Assembly (NCBI GenBank): GCA_037379885.1
Contig: JARRJC010000003.1
Coordinates: 1-64,000, forward strand
DNA length: 64,000 bases
Reading direction: 5' to 3'
Origin: Limibacillus sp.
GTDB lineage: Bacteria; Pseudomonadota; Alphaproteobacteria; Kiloniellales; CECT-8803
Shown here: positions 11,225 through 19,841 of the stretch, piece after piece
Numbering within the stretch: the stretch's first letter is position 1
How the letters are laid out: each line of letters starts with the position of its first letter
Made by a program: the position numbers and the translations under genes
Notes under the pieces: generated by a model
What the model saw: the letters and a program-made list of their open reading frames with translations, nothing else
Databases searched by the model: none
Told to the model about the DNA's origin: nothing

Positions 11225-12733
11225 ATGCAGACCACGCCAGACTACGAGGCCTTCAAGACCAAGTACCAGGCAGGCGAATCCCAGGTCGTCTCGCTGCGTC
11301 TGCTGGCCGACCTTGAAACGCCCGTTTCGGCCTTTCTGAAGCTGACCGACGGGCAGTCCTTCCGCTGCCTCTTCGAATCGGTGGAGGGCGGCACGACCAT
11401 CGGGCGCTACTCCTTCATCGGCATGAAGCCCGACGTCATCTGGCGCTGCAAAAGCGGCAAGGCGGAAATCAACCGGCAGGCTCTCAGCGACAGCGAGGCC
11501 TTCGAGCCCTTGGCGGGCAAGCCGCTGGAGAACCTGCGCGCGCTGATCGCCGAGAGCCGTATCGCGCTGCCGGAGGACTGCCCGCCCATGGCCTCGGCCC
11601 TGATCGGTTACTTCGGCTATGACATGATCCGGGAGGTGGAGCGGATCCCGGAAGAGAACCCGGATGTCCTGGAGATTCCCGACTCCCTCTTTCTGCGCCC
11701 CACCATCGTCGCGGTCTTCGACCGTCTGGAAGACCAGATCACAGTCTTCACGCCGGTCTTCCCGCGAGACGGGTTGGACGCTCGCTTGGCCTATGAGCGC
11801 GCGCTGGAGCGCCTCTCGAAAGTGGCCGAGGACTTCGAGCGTTCGCTGCACGACCGACGCCTGCCGATCGGAACCCAGGCGCAACTTCCCGAACCGCAGT
11901 CGAACACCACGCGGGAGGGCTATCACCGCATGGTGGAGAAGGCCAAGGAGTACATCCTGGCCGGCGACATCTTCCAGGTGGTCCCCTCGCAGCGCTTCCG
12001 CCTGCCTTTCGAGCTGCCGCCCTTCGCGCTCTACAGGGCGCTGCGCCGCTTGAACCCCTCCCCCTTTCTCTTCTTTCTGGAGATGGGCGAGATGGCCGTG
12101 GTGGGCTCCAGCCCCGAGATCCTCGTGCGGCTGCGTCAAGGCGATATCACCATCCGCCCCATAGCCGGGACCCGCAAGCGGGGCGCGACGCCCGAAGAGG
12201 ACCGCGCGCTGGCCGAAGAGCTTCTGGCCGATCCCAAGGAACTGTCGGAGCATCTGATGCTGCTCGACCTGGGGCGCAACGATGTCGGCCGGGTCGCCGA
12301 GATCGGCAGCGTGAAGGTCACCGAGCAGTACACCATAGAGCGCTACAGCCACGTCATGCACATCGTCTCCAACGTGGTGGGCCGCATCCGCGCGGGCTTC
12401 GACATGATCGACGCGCTGGCGGCAGGCTTCCCGGCGGGCACCGTTTCCGGCGCGCCCAAGGTCCGCGCCATGGAGATCATCGAGGAGCTGGAGCCCGAGC
12501 GACGCGGCATCTACGCCGGCGCGGTCGGTTATCTGGGCGCGGGCGGCGACATGGACACCTGCATCGCGCTGCGCACGGCGCTCATCAAGAAAGAGGTCAT
12601 GTACGTGCAGGCGGGCGGCGGCGTGGTCGCGGACAGCGACCCGGAAGCGGAGTATCAGGAGAGCTGCAACAAGGCCCGCGCCCTGCTGCGCGCCGCCGAG
12701 GAAGCAGTGAATTTCGCGAAGTCCCAGAACTAG
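11225..12733 (+). CDS. trpE: Anthranilate synthase component I
   Basis: Converts chorismate plus ammonia (from TrpG) to anthranilate, the first committed step of tryptophan synthesis. The protein is 502 aa. The N-terminal domain carries the feedback-site region FRCLFESVEGG. The chorismate-binding domain includes PIAGTRKRG, LDLGRNDVGRV and AGTVSGAPKVRAMEII. It is not fused to TrpG, unlike the rhizobial TrpEG. The ATG at 11225 is preferred to a TTG at 11213 that abuts the AGGAAGG ribosome-binding site. It is cut off from trpG-trpD-trpC by a 4-kb opposite-strand insert (12770-16689). Confidence 0.97.
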   Translation: MQTTPDYEAFKTKYQAGESQVVSLRLLADLETPVSAFLKLTDGQSFRCLFESVEGGTTIGRYSFIGMKPDVIWRCKSGKAEINRQALSDSEAFEPLAGKPLENLRALIAESRIALPEDCPPMASALIGYFGYDMIREVERIPEENPDVLEIPDSLFLRPTIVAVFDRLEDQITVFTPVFPRDGLDARLAYERALERLSKVAEDFERSLHDRRLPIGTQAQLPEPQSNTTREGYHRMVEKAKEYILAGDIFQVVPSQRFRLPFELPPFALYRALRRLNPSPFLFFLEMGEMAVVGSSPEILVRLRQGDITIRPIAGTRKRGATPEEDRALAEELLADPKELSEHLMLLDLGRNDVGRVAEIGSVKVTEQYTIERYSHVMHIVSNVVGRIRAGFDMIDALAAGFPAGTVSGAPKVRAMEIIEELEPERRGIYAGAVGYLGAGGDMDTCIALRTALIKKEVMYVQAGGGVVADSDPEAEYQESCNKARALLRAAEEAVNFAKSQN

Positions 12734-12769
12734 AAAGAAGCAGACCTAAGGAGCCCAAACCCAGCCGGG

Positions 12770-13948
12770 TCAGCCGACCTCGCCGCGCCGCTTCACGATC
12801 GCCGTCAGGGGCACGATCACGAAGCCCCGCTCCCGCGCGCTGGGAATCCATTCGCGCAGAACCTCCAGCGTATAGCTCTGCGGATGGCCTATCCCCACGG
12901 CATAGCCGCGCCGCTGGGCGATGGTCTCCAACTCCTCAAGCTGCTGCACCACGAAACTGCTGGTCGGCTCGTGGTCCAGGAAGACATCGCGGGCGATAAC
13001 GGGCAGACCGGCCCGCCGCGCCACCCCGCCCGCCACCGACCGGGCCGAGGTTCGGGAATCCAGGAACAGCAGGCCGCGCTCCTTGAGCGCCGCCATGACG
13101 GGCTTCAGCGCCTCGGCATCCTCGGTGTAGCGGCTGCCCATGTGGTTGTTGACGCCGACATAGCCTTCGAAGCGCGCCAGGCCCCAATCCAACCGCCGCT
13201 CGATCTCGTTGCGTGACAGCCCCAGCAGCAAGGCGTTCTCGCCCGGATCGTTGTGCGCGATGTCCGAGGGTTCCATGGGGAAATGCACCATCAACTCGTG
13301 CCCCCGTTCGCGCGCGGCCTGGGTCATGCGCGGCAGATCGCTGGCATAGGTCATGAAGGCCAGCGTCAAGGGCGGCGGCAGGTCGATAGCTTCCCAGGCA
13401 GTGCTGCGATTCACGCCGACATCGTCCAGCACGATTGCGATCCACGGCTTTTCCTGCGGGGCATCGACGGCGACGGCGTTGCGCAGCCAGGTCGCCTGGC
13501 GGGCCGGGGCGACCACGGCTTGCGGAACCACCGGCTTCTCCACCTCAGGCGCGAGGACTGCGGGTTCCGGAACGGGCGCGGGAGCTGGCGCTGCAGCCTT
13601 CACCTGCGGCAGCACCTCGGGCCGCTGTACGATCTGGGGCTTTGGCTTGGGCGGCTGCGGCACGGGCGAAAGCCGGTAGGCCTCCGGTTCTTCAGCGACG
13701 ATCTGACGATCTTCCCCGGCCACGGGCTCGCCCGGCGGCGTGTGAGAGAAGTAGAGCCCCAGGATCAGTCCCACCGCGAAAATCCCGAGGGAAACCAGAG
13801 CCAACCGCATGGCGCCGACGAAGAAGCGCTGAAGCGAAATACCCGAAGCCGCCGTCTTGCGGCGGCGGCTCTTGCTGCTGGATTTTCGCTTGGCTGCCGG
13901 CTTGGCGGTCGAGCGCCTAGAGGCAGGCTTGCTGACTTTCCTCGCCAT
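12770..13948 (-). CDS. Divergent polysaccharide deacetylase family protein (DUF610)
   Basis: A 392-residue cell-envelope protein. The N-terminal 35 residues are Lys/Arg/Ser-rich, one membrane helix lies at about 43-66, and a long Pro/Ala/Val-rich periplasmic linker reaches to about 160. A NodB-like catalytic domain then begins with the metal-site Asp pair D175/D176 (IVLDDVG) and has HELMVHFPMEP and VGVNNHMGS further on. The true substrate of this divergent branch is unknown. It lies 69 nt downstream of cueR on the same strand and converges on trpE with a 36-nt gap. In related genomes this family usually sits elsewhere, near a carboxyl-terminal protease gene, so its place inside the trp locus is unusual. 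Confidence 0.85.
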   Translation of the reverse strand: MARKVSKPASRRSTAKPAAKRKSSSKSRRRKTAASGISLQRFFVGAMRLALVSLGIFAVGLILGLYFSHTPPGEPVAGEDRQIVAEEPEAYRLSPVPQPPKPKPQIVQRPEVLPQVKAAAPAPAPVPEPAVLAPEVEKPVVPQAVVAPARQATWLRNAVAVDAPQEKPWIAIVLDDVGVNRSTAWEAIDLPPPLTLAFMTYASDLPRMTQAARERGHELMVHFPMEPSDIAHNDPGENALLLGLSRNEIERRLDWGLARFEGYVGVNNHMGSRYTEDAEALKPVMAALKERGLLFLDSRTSARSVAGGVARRAGLPVIARDVFLDHEPTSSFVVQQLEELETIAQRRGYAVGIGHPQSYTLEVLREWIPSARERGFVIVPLTAIVKRRGEVG

Positions 13949-14017
13949 GGCCGCGCGTGCGCTCCGTCTCCCCCGTCTGAACGTGAAGAGACGCTAGCAC
14001 AGCGGCCCGGAGTCGCT

Positions 14018-14413
14018 TTACCGGCTGCGCCCGGCGAGATCCTTCAGGATCGGGCAATCGGGCCGGGCGTCCCCGTGGCAGCGCTCGATCAGTTCGGCGA
14101 GCGTCTCCCTCAGGGATTGCAGTTCGGCGATGCGGGCATCGACGTCATCGAGGTGCTCCTGCGCCACGGCCTTTACCTGGGCGGAGGAGCGTTCCCGATC
14201 GCGCCAGAGCGTCAGGAGGTCCGCCACCTCCCGCACCCTGAACCCGAGATTGCGGGCCCGTGAGATGAAACGCAGCGTTTCCAGATCGCGCTGGTCATAG
14301 TCGCGGTAGCCGGATTCCGTGCGGTCCGCCGGAGCGATCAGGCCGATGCCCTCGTAATAGCGGATGGTTTTCGGCGGAACGCCGGAAGCCTTGGCCACCT
14401 CACCGATCTTCAT
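14018..14413 (-). CDS. cueR: MerR-family copper-responsive transcriptional regulator CueR
   Basis: A 131-residue MerR-family activator. The winged helix-turn-helix MKIGEVAKASGVPPKTIRYYE is followed by a dimerisation helix, and the C-terminal metal loop has two cysteines separated by seven residues (CHGDARPDC). This is the spacing of the Cu(I) site in E. coli CueR. The ATG at 14413 is used; the open frame runs 23 codons further into copA without homology. It starts 2 nt after the copA stop, so it is translated from the copA transcript. A matching CueR-type promoter lies upstream of copA, indicating autoregulation. Confidence 0.93.
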   Translation of the reverse strand: MKIGEVAKASGVPPKTIRYYEGIGLIAPADRTESGYRDYDQRDLETLRFISRARNLGFRVREVADLLTLWRDRERSSAQVKAVAQEHLDDVDARIAELQSLRETLAELIERCHGDARPDCPILKDLAGRSR

Positions 14414-14415
14414 TT

Positions 14416-16689
14416 CTATTCGTCCTCTTTGGTCATGCGGCCGGCAAAGCGCCTCAAGAGAAGCGAGTTGGAGACCACGCAAACCGAGCTTAACGCCATG
14501 GCGGCCCCGGCGAAAACCGGGTTCAGGTACCCAAGCGCCGCAAGCGGCAGCCCAACGACGTTATAGATGAAGGCCCAGAAGAGGTTCTGTTTGATCTTGC
14601 GGTAGGTCGCCTCGGCCAAGCCGAGAGCGTCGGCCACCAGGCGCGGGTCTTCGCGCATCAGGGTGATCCCGGCGGCCTCCACCGCGGCCTCGGTCCCCTT
14701 GCCCATGGCGATGCCAAGGTCGGCAGCCGCCAGCGCGGGCGCGTCGTTGACGCCGTCGCCCACCATGGCGATCACCTTACCGCTCTTGGAAAAGCCTTCG
14801 ATGATCTCCAGCTTCTGATCGGGCAGCAGCTCGGCCCGCAGCTCATCGAGCGCCAGGCCTTCAGCCATGCCGCGCGCCGCCTCTTCGCTGTCGCCGGAGA
14901 TCATGAGCGTGCTGCGGCCTTGTTCCTTGAGGCGTTCAAGGCCCCGCTTGGCCGTGTCCCGCAAGGCGTCGCCCAGGCCCATGACTCCCAGAAGCGGCCC
15001 GCCTTCCTCAGCCACCCAAACCAGGCTCTGGCCCGCCTGCTCTGCCCGTTTGCCTTCCTGCTCGAGCGGCGAGACGTCAATGGAACGCTCCGTCATCAGG
15101 CGCTTGCTGCCGATCAAGAGCCTGCGGTCTTCGACCTGCGCCGAGAGGCCCCGGCCCGCCAGCACCTTTTGCTCCTGCGGCTCGACCGTCGAAAGGTCAC
15201 GTTCCTCGGCTGCGGCAATGATCGCGCGCGCCAGGGGATGGCTGCTGCCGGACTGGGCCGAGGCCGTCAGGCGCAGCAACTCGTCTTCGCTGAGACCCTC
15301 GGCCACCGCCACGCTGCGCACCTGCGGCGCGCCCTTGGTGAGCGTACCGGTCTTGTCGAAGGCCACGACCTCTACCTTGCGGGCCATCTCCAGCGCGGCT
15401 GCGTCCCGGATCAGGATGCCGTGACGGGCCGCCAGACCGGTCCCGACCATGATCGCCGTCGGCGTCGCCAGGCCAAGCGCGCAGGGACAGGCGATGACCA
15501 GGACGGAGACGGCGTTGATGACGGCTTCGCTGGCGGAGGCTCCCGCAAGCAGCCAGCCGCCCAAGGTGACGAGGCTGAACACCAGCACCGCCGGGACGAA
15601 GACCGACGCGATGCGGTCCACGAGACGCTGCACCGGAGCCTTGGAGCCCTGAGCGCGCTCCACCAAGTCCATCAGGCGGTCAAGCTGCGTTCCTTCACCG
15701 GCGGCCGTCACCTGCACCCGAAGCCGCCCGTCGCCGTTCAGCGAGCCCCCGACCACCTTGTCGTCGCGGCCCTTGGGCACGGCGCGGCTTTCACCTGTCA
15801 GGAGCGACTCGTCCGCCTGGCTCTCGCCCTCCAGCACGACCCCGTCGACCGGAAAGCGCTCACCGGGGGAGACAATGACGACCTCTCCCTTCTGCAGGGC
15901 ATCGAGGGAGACGGTCTCCAGTTTTCCGTCGCGCTCGACCCGCGCCTTCTCGGGCCGCAGGGATGCGAGAGCCTTCAGTGCGGAGCCCGCCGCCAGGCGC
16001 GCCTTGTCTTCAAGCATCCGGCCCAAAAGGACCAGGGTTATGACAGCCGCCGATGCCTCGAAATAAAGCTCCACGCCCCCGGCGCTCCAGGGGTCGGCGG
16101 CGCCCAAGGTAAGGGCCAGTGAAAGGCCGTAGGCGGCAGAGGTGCCGACCACGACCAGACTGTCCATGTTGAATTCGCCGTGGCGGATCGCGATCAGCGC
16201 CGGGCGGTAGAAGCGCCAGCCCGCAACGAACTGCACCGGGGTCGCCAGCAGCAACTGCACCATCGGCGGCAGCATGGCCTCGATCCCGAACCAGCCGAGC
16301 AGCATGGGCACGATCAGCGGCAGGGTCAGGAGAATGGAGAGGGCGAGAATCAGGATCGCAGCCGTTGAAAGCCGCGCCGGTTCCGGGTGGTGGTGGCCGA
16401 CCTCGTGACCTCGCCTTTCGGCATGATAGCCGACATTGGCGACCGCCTCTTCAAGACCCGCGATCGCCGTCTCGTCCAGCAGGCTTACGCGCGCCGAACG
16501 GCTCGCCAGGTTGACCTCGGCCGTTTCCACGCCGGGAACCGAACGCAGGGCCTTCTCGACCCGCGAGACGCAGCCCGCACAGGTCATGCCCTCGATATCG
16601 AGGGTGACATCGCTGTGGCCCTTCTCGTGGGCCGCCTCGTGACCCATCTCGTGGGCCACCTCGTGGGCCTTGGAATGCTTCGTGCTCAT
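14416..16689 (-). CDS. copA: Copper-exporting P1B-type ATPase CopA
   Basis: Pumps Cu(I) out of the cytoplasm (757 aa). A His-rich leader (H5, 9, 13, 17, 21 and 25) precedes one heavy-metal-associated domain with GMTCAGC (C37, C40). A second His cluster (H95, H99-H101) lies just before the first membrane helix. The membrane copper site is CPC (C401, C403), the phosphorylated aspartate is D445 in DKTGT, the SSHPLARA motif is present, and the hinge is GDGVNDAPAL. The start is the ATG at 16689; a TTG two codons earlier is less likely. cueR follows directly. Its promoter carries a perfect CueR dyad. Confidence 0.97.
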   Translation of the reverse strand: MSTKHSKAHEVAHEMGHEAAHEKGHSDVTLDIEGMTCAGCVSRVEKALRSVPGVETAEVNLASRSARVSLLDETAIAGLEEAVANVGYHAERRGHEVGHHHPEPARLSTAAILILALSILLTLPLIVPMLLGWFGIEAMLPPMVQLLLATPVQFVAGWRFYRPALIAIRHGEFNMDSLVVVGTSAAYGLSLALTLGAADPWSAGGVELYFEASAAVITLVLLGRMLEDKARLAAGSALKALASLRPEKARVERDGKLETVSLDALQKGEVVIVSPGERFPVDGVVLEGESQADESLLTGESRAVPKGRDDKVVGGSLNGDGRLRVQVTAAGEGTQLDRLMDLVERAQGSKAPVQRLVDRIASVFVPAVLVFSLVTLGGWLLAGASASEAVINAVSVLVIACPCALGLATPTAIMVGTGLAARHGILIRDAAALEMARKVEVVAFDKTGTLTKGAPQVRSVAVAEGLSEDELLRLTASAQSGSSHPLARAIIAAAEERDLSTVEPQEQKVLAGRGLSAQVEDRRLLIGSKRLMTERSIDVSPLEQEGKRAEQAGQSLVWVAEEGGPLLGVMGLGDALRDTAKRGLERLKEQGRSTLMISGDSEEAARGMAEGLALDELRAELLPDQKLEIIEGFSKSGKVIAMVGDGVNDAPALAAADLGIAMGKGTEAAVEAAGITLMREDPRLVADALGLAEATYRKIKQNLFWAFIYNVVGLPLAALGYLNPVFAGAAMALSSVCVVSNSLLLRRFAGRMTKEDE
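16609..16668 (-). repeat. 12-bp tandem repeats encoding a histidine ladder in CopA
   Basis: Five degenerate 12-bp units (GCCCACGAGGTG, GCCCACGAGATG, GGTCACGAGGCG and so on) encode residues 8-27 with the pattern (A/G)-H-(E/S)-x. Histidines therefore fall at every fourth residue and, with H5, would line one face of a helix. Confidence 0.8.
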
Positions 16690-16736
16690 AGACAATCGCT
16701 GTCCTTAATGCATTGCTGTTGTTCTCTCGTCATTCG

Positions 16737-16767
16737 GATATGGGGGTTCCAGTAACTGGAAGGTCAA
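16737..16767 (-). promoter_or_regulatory. CueR-type promoter/operator of copA-cueR
   Basis: On the minus strand, -35 TTGACC (16762-16767) and -10 CATATC (16737-16742) are separated by 19 bp, the overlong spacing typical of MerR-family promoters. The spacer contains the perfect dyad TTCCAGT-t-ACTGGAA (fwd 16747-16761). Spacing and dyad agree with known copA promoters activated by DNA distortion when CueR binds Cu(I). Confidence 0.85.
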
Positions 16768-16774
16768 GGGGCGC

Positions 16775-16804
16775 TTTTCAGCAGCGACAACGGCCTGCTA
16801 TAAC
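16775..16804 (+). promoter_or_regulatory. Putative promoter of trpG-trpD-trpC
   Basis: -35 TTTTCA (16775-16780) and -10 TATAAC (16799-16804) are separated by 18 bp and lie 53 bases upstream of trpG. The -35 is only 7 bp from the -35 of the divergent copA promoter. The call rests on hexamer match and on the need for a promoter, since copA-cueR interrupts the locus on the other strand. Confidence 0.4.
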
Positions 16805-16830
16805 CTTCGTCTCGCTGCCAGGAGCGCAGC

Positions 16831-16848
16831 ATGAATAAACCCTTTTAA
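16831..16848 (+). CDS. Five-codon mini-ORF upstream of trpG
   Basis: ATG AAT AAA CCC TTT TAA (MNKPF) follows the strong ribosome-binding site CAGGAG with 6 nt spacing and ends 9 nt before the trpG ATG. The trpG start itself has only a weak AAGG. Translation of this mini-ORF could couple to trpG by re-initiation. It has no tryptophan codon, so it is not a classical attenuator peptide. It may also be chance. Confidence 0.35.
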   Translation: MNKPF

Positions 16849-16857
16849 GGCCCTGAC

Positions 16858-17451
16858 ATGTTTGCGTTAATCGACAACTACGACTCCTTCACCTACAACC
16901 TCTACCACTTCCTGGGCGAGCTGGGAGCGGAGGTGAAGGTCTGGCGCAACGACGCCATCACTGTCGATGAACTGCTGGCCATGAACCCACAGGGGGTCAT
17001 CCTTTCGCCCGGTCCTTGCGACCCGGATCAGGCGGGCATCTGCCTGGAAATGGTCGAGCGCGGCGCGGGACGCCTGCCGATACTGGGGGTCTGTCTCGGC
17101 CATCAGGCCATCGGCCAGGCCTTCGGCGGCAAGGTCGTGCGCGGCCCGAAGCCCATGCACGGCAAGGTCTCCGAAGTCTCACACAAAGGCGCCGGCGTCT
17201 TCGAGGGCTTGCCCAACAACTTCGAGGCGACCCGCTATCACTCGCTGGTGGTGGCGCGCGAGGGGCTGCCGGACTGCCTGGAGGTGACCGCCGAGACCGC
17301 CGACGGCATGATCATGGGGATGCAGCACCGCGAGCACCCGGTGCACGGCGTGCAGTTCCACCCGGAATCCATCGCCTCCCAGCACGGCCACAAGTTGCTT
17401 GGAAACTTCCTGCGGCTGGCGGGGCACAACGCAACCCGCGCGGTCGCCTAA
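16858..17451 (+). CDS. trpG: Anthranilate synthase component II (glutamine amidotransferase)
   Basis: Supplies ammonia from glutamine to TrpE (197 aa). This class I glutaminase has its nucleophile C79 in [10 protein letters not shown] and the catalytic H168/E170 in VQFHPES, all intact. The N-terminal [12 protein letters not shown] motif is typical of TrpG/PabA. The same subunit may also serve p-aminobenzoate synthase, since no pabA is seen here. trpD follows after 36 nt. Translation starts at the ATG at 16858, possibly coupled to the mini-ORF just upstream. Confidence 0.96.
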   Translation: MFALIDNYDSFTYNLYHFLGELGAEVKVWRNDAITVDELLAMNPQGVILSPGPCDPDQAGICLEMVERGAGRLPILGVCLGHQAIGQAFGGKVVRGPKPMHGKVSEVSHKGAGVFEGLPNNFEATRYHSLVVAREGLPDCLEVTAETADGMIMGMQHREHPVHGVQFHPESIASQHGHKLLGNFLRLAGHNATRAVA

Positions 17452-17487
17452 GGCCGCGGACAGCAAGCGCAAGAAGGCGGAGCCTCC

Positions 17488-18531
17488 ATGACCGACGACA
17501 CTCTCGACCTGAAGCCGCTTATCGCCAAGGTGGCTGGGGCCCAATCGCTGGACGCGGCTGAAGCCGAGCGCGCCTTTGACATCATGATGTCCGGCAAGGC
17601 CACGCCGACCCAGATCGGCGGGTTCCTGATGGCGCTGCGCGTGCGCGGCGAGACAGTCGAGGAGATCACCGGCGCGGCGCGCGCCATGCGGGCGAAGATG
17701 GAGAAGGTGAAAGCGCCCGCCGGCGCGATAGACACCTGCGGCACCGGCGGCGACGGGGTCGGCACCCTCAACATCTCCACCGCCGTCGCGCTGGTCGTCG
17801 CCGCCTGCGGCGTGCCGGTGGCCAAGCACGGCAACCGCGCCGCCTCCTCCAAGAGTGGCGCCGCCGATGTGCTGCAAGCCCTCGGGGTTAACCTGGATGC
17901 GGAGAAAGCCCAGGTCGAGCGCACTCTGGCCGAAGTGGGCACGGCCTTCCTGATCGCGCCGCGCTATCACAGCGCCATGCGCCACGTGGGTCCCTCGCGC
18001 ATGGAGTTGGGGACCCGCACGATCTTCAATCTGCTGGGGCCGCTCTGCAATCCAGCCGGGGTCAAGCGTCAGGTGATGGGGGTCTTCTCCGACGCCTGGC
18101 TTGAGCCCCTCGCCCAGGTCCTGGGCGACCTCGGCTCCGAGCGGGCCTGGCTGGTGCATGGCGATCCCGGATTGGACGAGATCTCCATCACCGGCCCCAC
18201 GAAGGTCGCGGAGTTAAAGGACGGTAAGGTGACCAGCTTTGAGATCACGCCCGAGGACGCCGGCCTGCCGCGCCACGAGCTGAGCTCGATCCTGGGCGGC
18301 AGCGGCGAGGAGAACGCAGAGGCGCTGAAGGCGCTGCTGAATGGGGCCGAGGGCGGCTATCGTGATATCGTCCTGATGGGCTCCGCCGCCGCGCTTCTCG
18401 TCGCGGAAAAGGCGGGCGATCTCAAGGAGGGCGCGGCCCAGGCCGCCGCCGCCATCGACGAAGGGCGCGCCCGCGAGGTGCTGCAGCGGATGGTCGCGAT
18501 CAGCAACGAAGGGACGGGAACGGGAGCATGA
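17488..18531 (+). CDS. trpD: Anthranilate phosphoribosyltransferase
   Basis: Joins anthranilate to PRPP, the second step of tryptophan synthesis (347 aa). The PRPP-binding motif DTCGTGGDG and the following [12 protein letters not shown] segment are intact, and [13 protein letters not shown] is conserved. The protein is a single-domain TrpD, not fused to TrpG. Its stop overlaps the trpC start by 4 nt (ATGA), indicating translational coupling. Confidence 0.97.
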   Translation: MTDDTLDLKPLIAKVAGAQSLDAAEAERAFDIMMSGKATPTQIGGFLMALRVRGETVEEITGAARAMRAKMEKVKAPAGAIDTCGTGGDGVGTLNISTAVALVVAACGVPVAKHGNRAASSKSGAADVLQALGVNLDAEKAQVERTLAEVGTAFLIAPRYHSAMRHVGPSRMELGTRTIFNLLGPLCNPAGVKRQVMGVFSDAWLEPLAQVLGDLGSERAWLVHGDPGLDEISITGPTKVAELKDGKVTSFEITPEDAGLPRHELSSILGGSGEENAEALKALLNGAEGGYRDIVLMGSAAALLVAEKAGDLKEGAAQAAAAIDEGRAREVLQRMVAISNEGTGTGA

Positions 18532-19352
18532 GCGACGTTCTGGAACGCATCTGCGAGGACAAGCGCACCCACATCGCCGCGAAGAAGGCCTCAATCTCGC
18601 TCGCGGAGTTGGAGGCGCGCGCCAAGCAGGCCGACGCGCCGCGCGGCTTTCACGCAGCCTTGGCCGAGGCCGCGCGAACCCGCGGATACGGTCTTATCTG
18701 CGAGATCAAGAAGGCGTCCCCCTCCAAGGGGCTGATTCGCGAGGACTTCGACCCACCGTCCCTGGCCCGCGCCTATGAGGCCGGAGGCGCGAGCTGCCTT
18801 TCGGTGCTGACCGACGAGAAGTACTTCCAGGGCGACGACCGCTATCTTCAAGCCGCGCGCAAGGCCGTCGCCCTGCCCGCTTTGCGCAAGGACTTCATGC
18901 TGGAGCCGTATCAGGTGGTGGAAAGCCGCGCGCTAAGCGCCGACTGCATCCTGCTGATCATGGCGGCGCTGGAGGATGCCCAGGCAGCAGAACTGGAAGC
19001 CGCCGCGCTTGAGTGGGGCATGGACGTTCTGATCGAGGTGCACGACGGGGAAGAGTTGGATCGCGCTCTAAAGCTCCGATCCCCAATGATCGGCATAAAT
19101 AATCGTAATCTCAAAACGTTAGAGGTCGATCTTCAGACCACGGAGCGGCTTGCGGGCCGCGTTCCCGATGACCGTCTGCTGATCGCCGAGAGCGGGCTCT
19201 ACGCGCGTCCGGACCTGGAGCGCATGCGCCGCGTCGGGGCCGAGGCCTTCCTGATCGGCGAATCGCTGATGCGCCAGCCCGACGTGGCGGAGGCGACCCG
19301 CGCGCTGCTGCCCGATGCGGCGGGCGGCAGCGCCTCTCTGCAAAGCGCCTGA
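18528..19352 (+). CDS. trpC: Indole-3-glycerol phosphate synthase
   Basis: Closes the indole ring from carboxyphenylaminodeoxyribulose phosphate (TIM barrel, 274 aa). The catalytic lysine lies in [10 protein letters not shown], with [20 protein letters not shown] and IAESGL as later family motifs. It is monofunctional, with no TrpF fusion. It overlaps trpD by 4 nt and is followed after 12 nt by moaC, so molybdenum-cofactor genes appear to be read from the same transcript. Confidence 0.97.
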   Translation: MSDVLERICEDKRTHIAAKKASISLAELEARAKQADAPRGFHAALAEAARTRGYGLICEIKKASPSKGLIREDFDPPSLARAYEAGGASCLSVLTDEKYFQGDDRYLQAARKAVALPALRKDFMLEPYQVVESRALSADCILLIMAALEDAQAAELEAAALEWGMDVLIEVHDGEELDRALKLRSPMIGINNRNLKTLEVDLQTTERLAGRVPDDRLLIAESGLYARPDLERMRRVGAEAFLIGESLMRQPDVAEATRALLPDAAGGSASLQSA

Positions 19353-19364
19353 GGGAGTGGACCG

Positions 19365-19841
19365 ATGGGCGACTTCACGCACTTCGACGAAAGCGGCAAG
19401 GCCGTGATGGTGGACGTCTCCGGCAAGGGCGAGACCGAGCGGGTCGCCGTTGCGGGCGGGCGTGTCGAGCTGTCGGAGGAGACGGCCCGGCTCATCGCAT
19501 CCGGCGGCATGAAGAAGGGCGACGTGCTTTCCGTGGCGCGGCTGGCCGGGATCATGGGCGCAAAGCGCACACCCGACCTGATCCCGCTCTGCCATCCCCT
19601 CTCCCTCTCCTCGGTCAAGGTGGAGCTTTCGCTGGACGAGGCGGCAAGCGCCGTGGACATCAAGGCCACCTGCAAGCTGATTGGGCGGACAGGCGTGGAG
19701 ATGGAGGCGCTCACCGCCGTCTCGGTTGCGGCGCTTACGGTCTACGACATGTGCAAGGCGGTCGATAAGGGCATGCGCATCACCGATATCCGCCTCTTGC
19801 ACAAGTCGGGCGGCAAGTCCGGCACCTACGAGGCCAAGTGA
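19365..19841 (+). CDS. moaC: Cyclic pyranopterin monophosphate synthase MoaC
   Basis: Catalyses the second part of the first step of molybdenum cofactor synthesis, converting the MoaA product to cyclic pyranopterin monophosphate (158 aa). [13 protein letters not shown] and [21 protein letters not shown] are the family signatures, with DKGMRI following. It lies between trpC and moeA, and its TGA overlaps the moeA ATG. MoaA is not in the window. Confidence 0.97.
   Translation: MGDFTHFDESGKAVMVDVSGKGETERVAVAGGRVELSEETARLIASGGMKKGDVLSVARLAGIMGAKRTPDLIPLCHPLSLSSVKVELSLDEAASAVDIKATCKLIGRTGVEMEALTAVSVAALTVYDMCKAVDKGMRITDIRLLHKSGGKSGTYEAK

Noticed and set aside
9245-12361. A 1,038-codon open frame on the minus strand opposite ppiD and trpE
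   Set aside because: Antisense shadow spanning two well-identified genes; no ribosome-binding site and no recognisable domain.
16831-16848. Tryptophan attenuator upstream of trpG
   Set aside because: The mini-ORF has no Trp codon, and no terminator/antiterminator hairpin pair with a T-run follows it.
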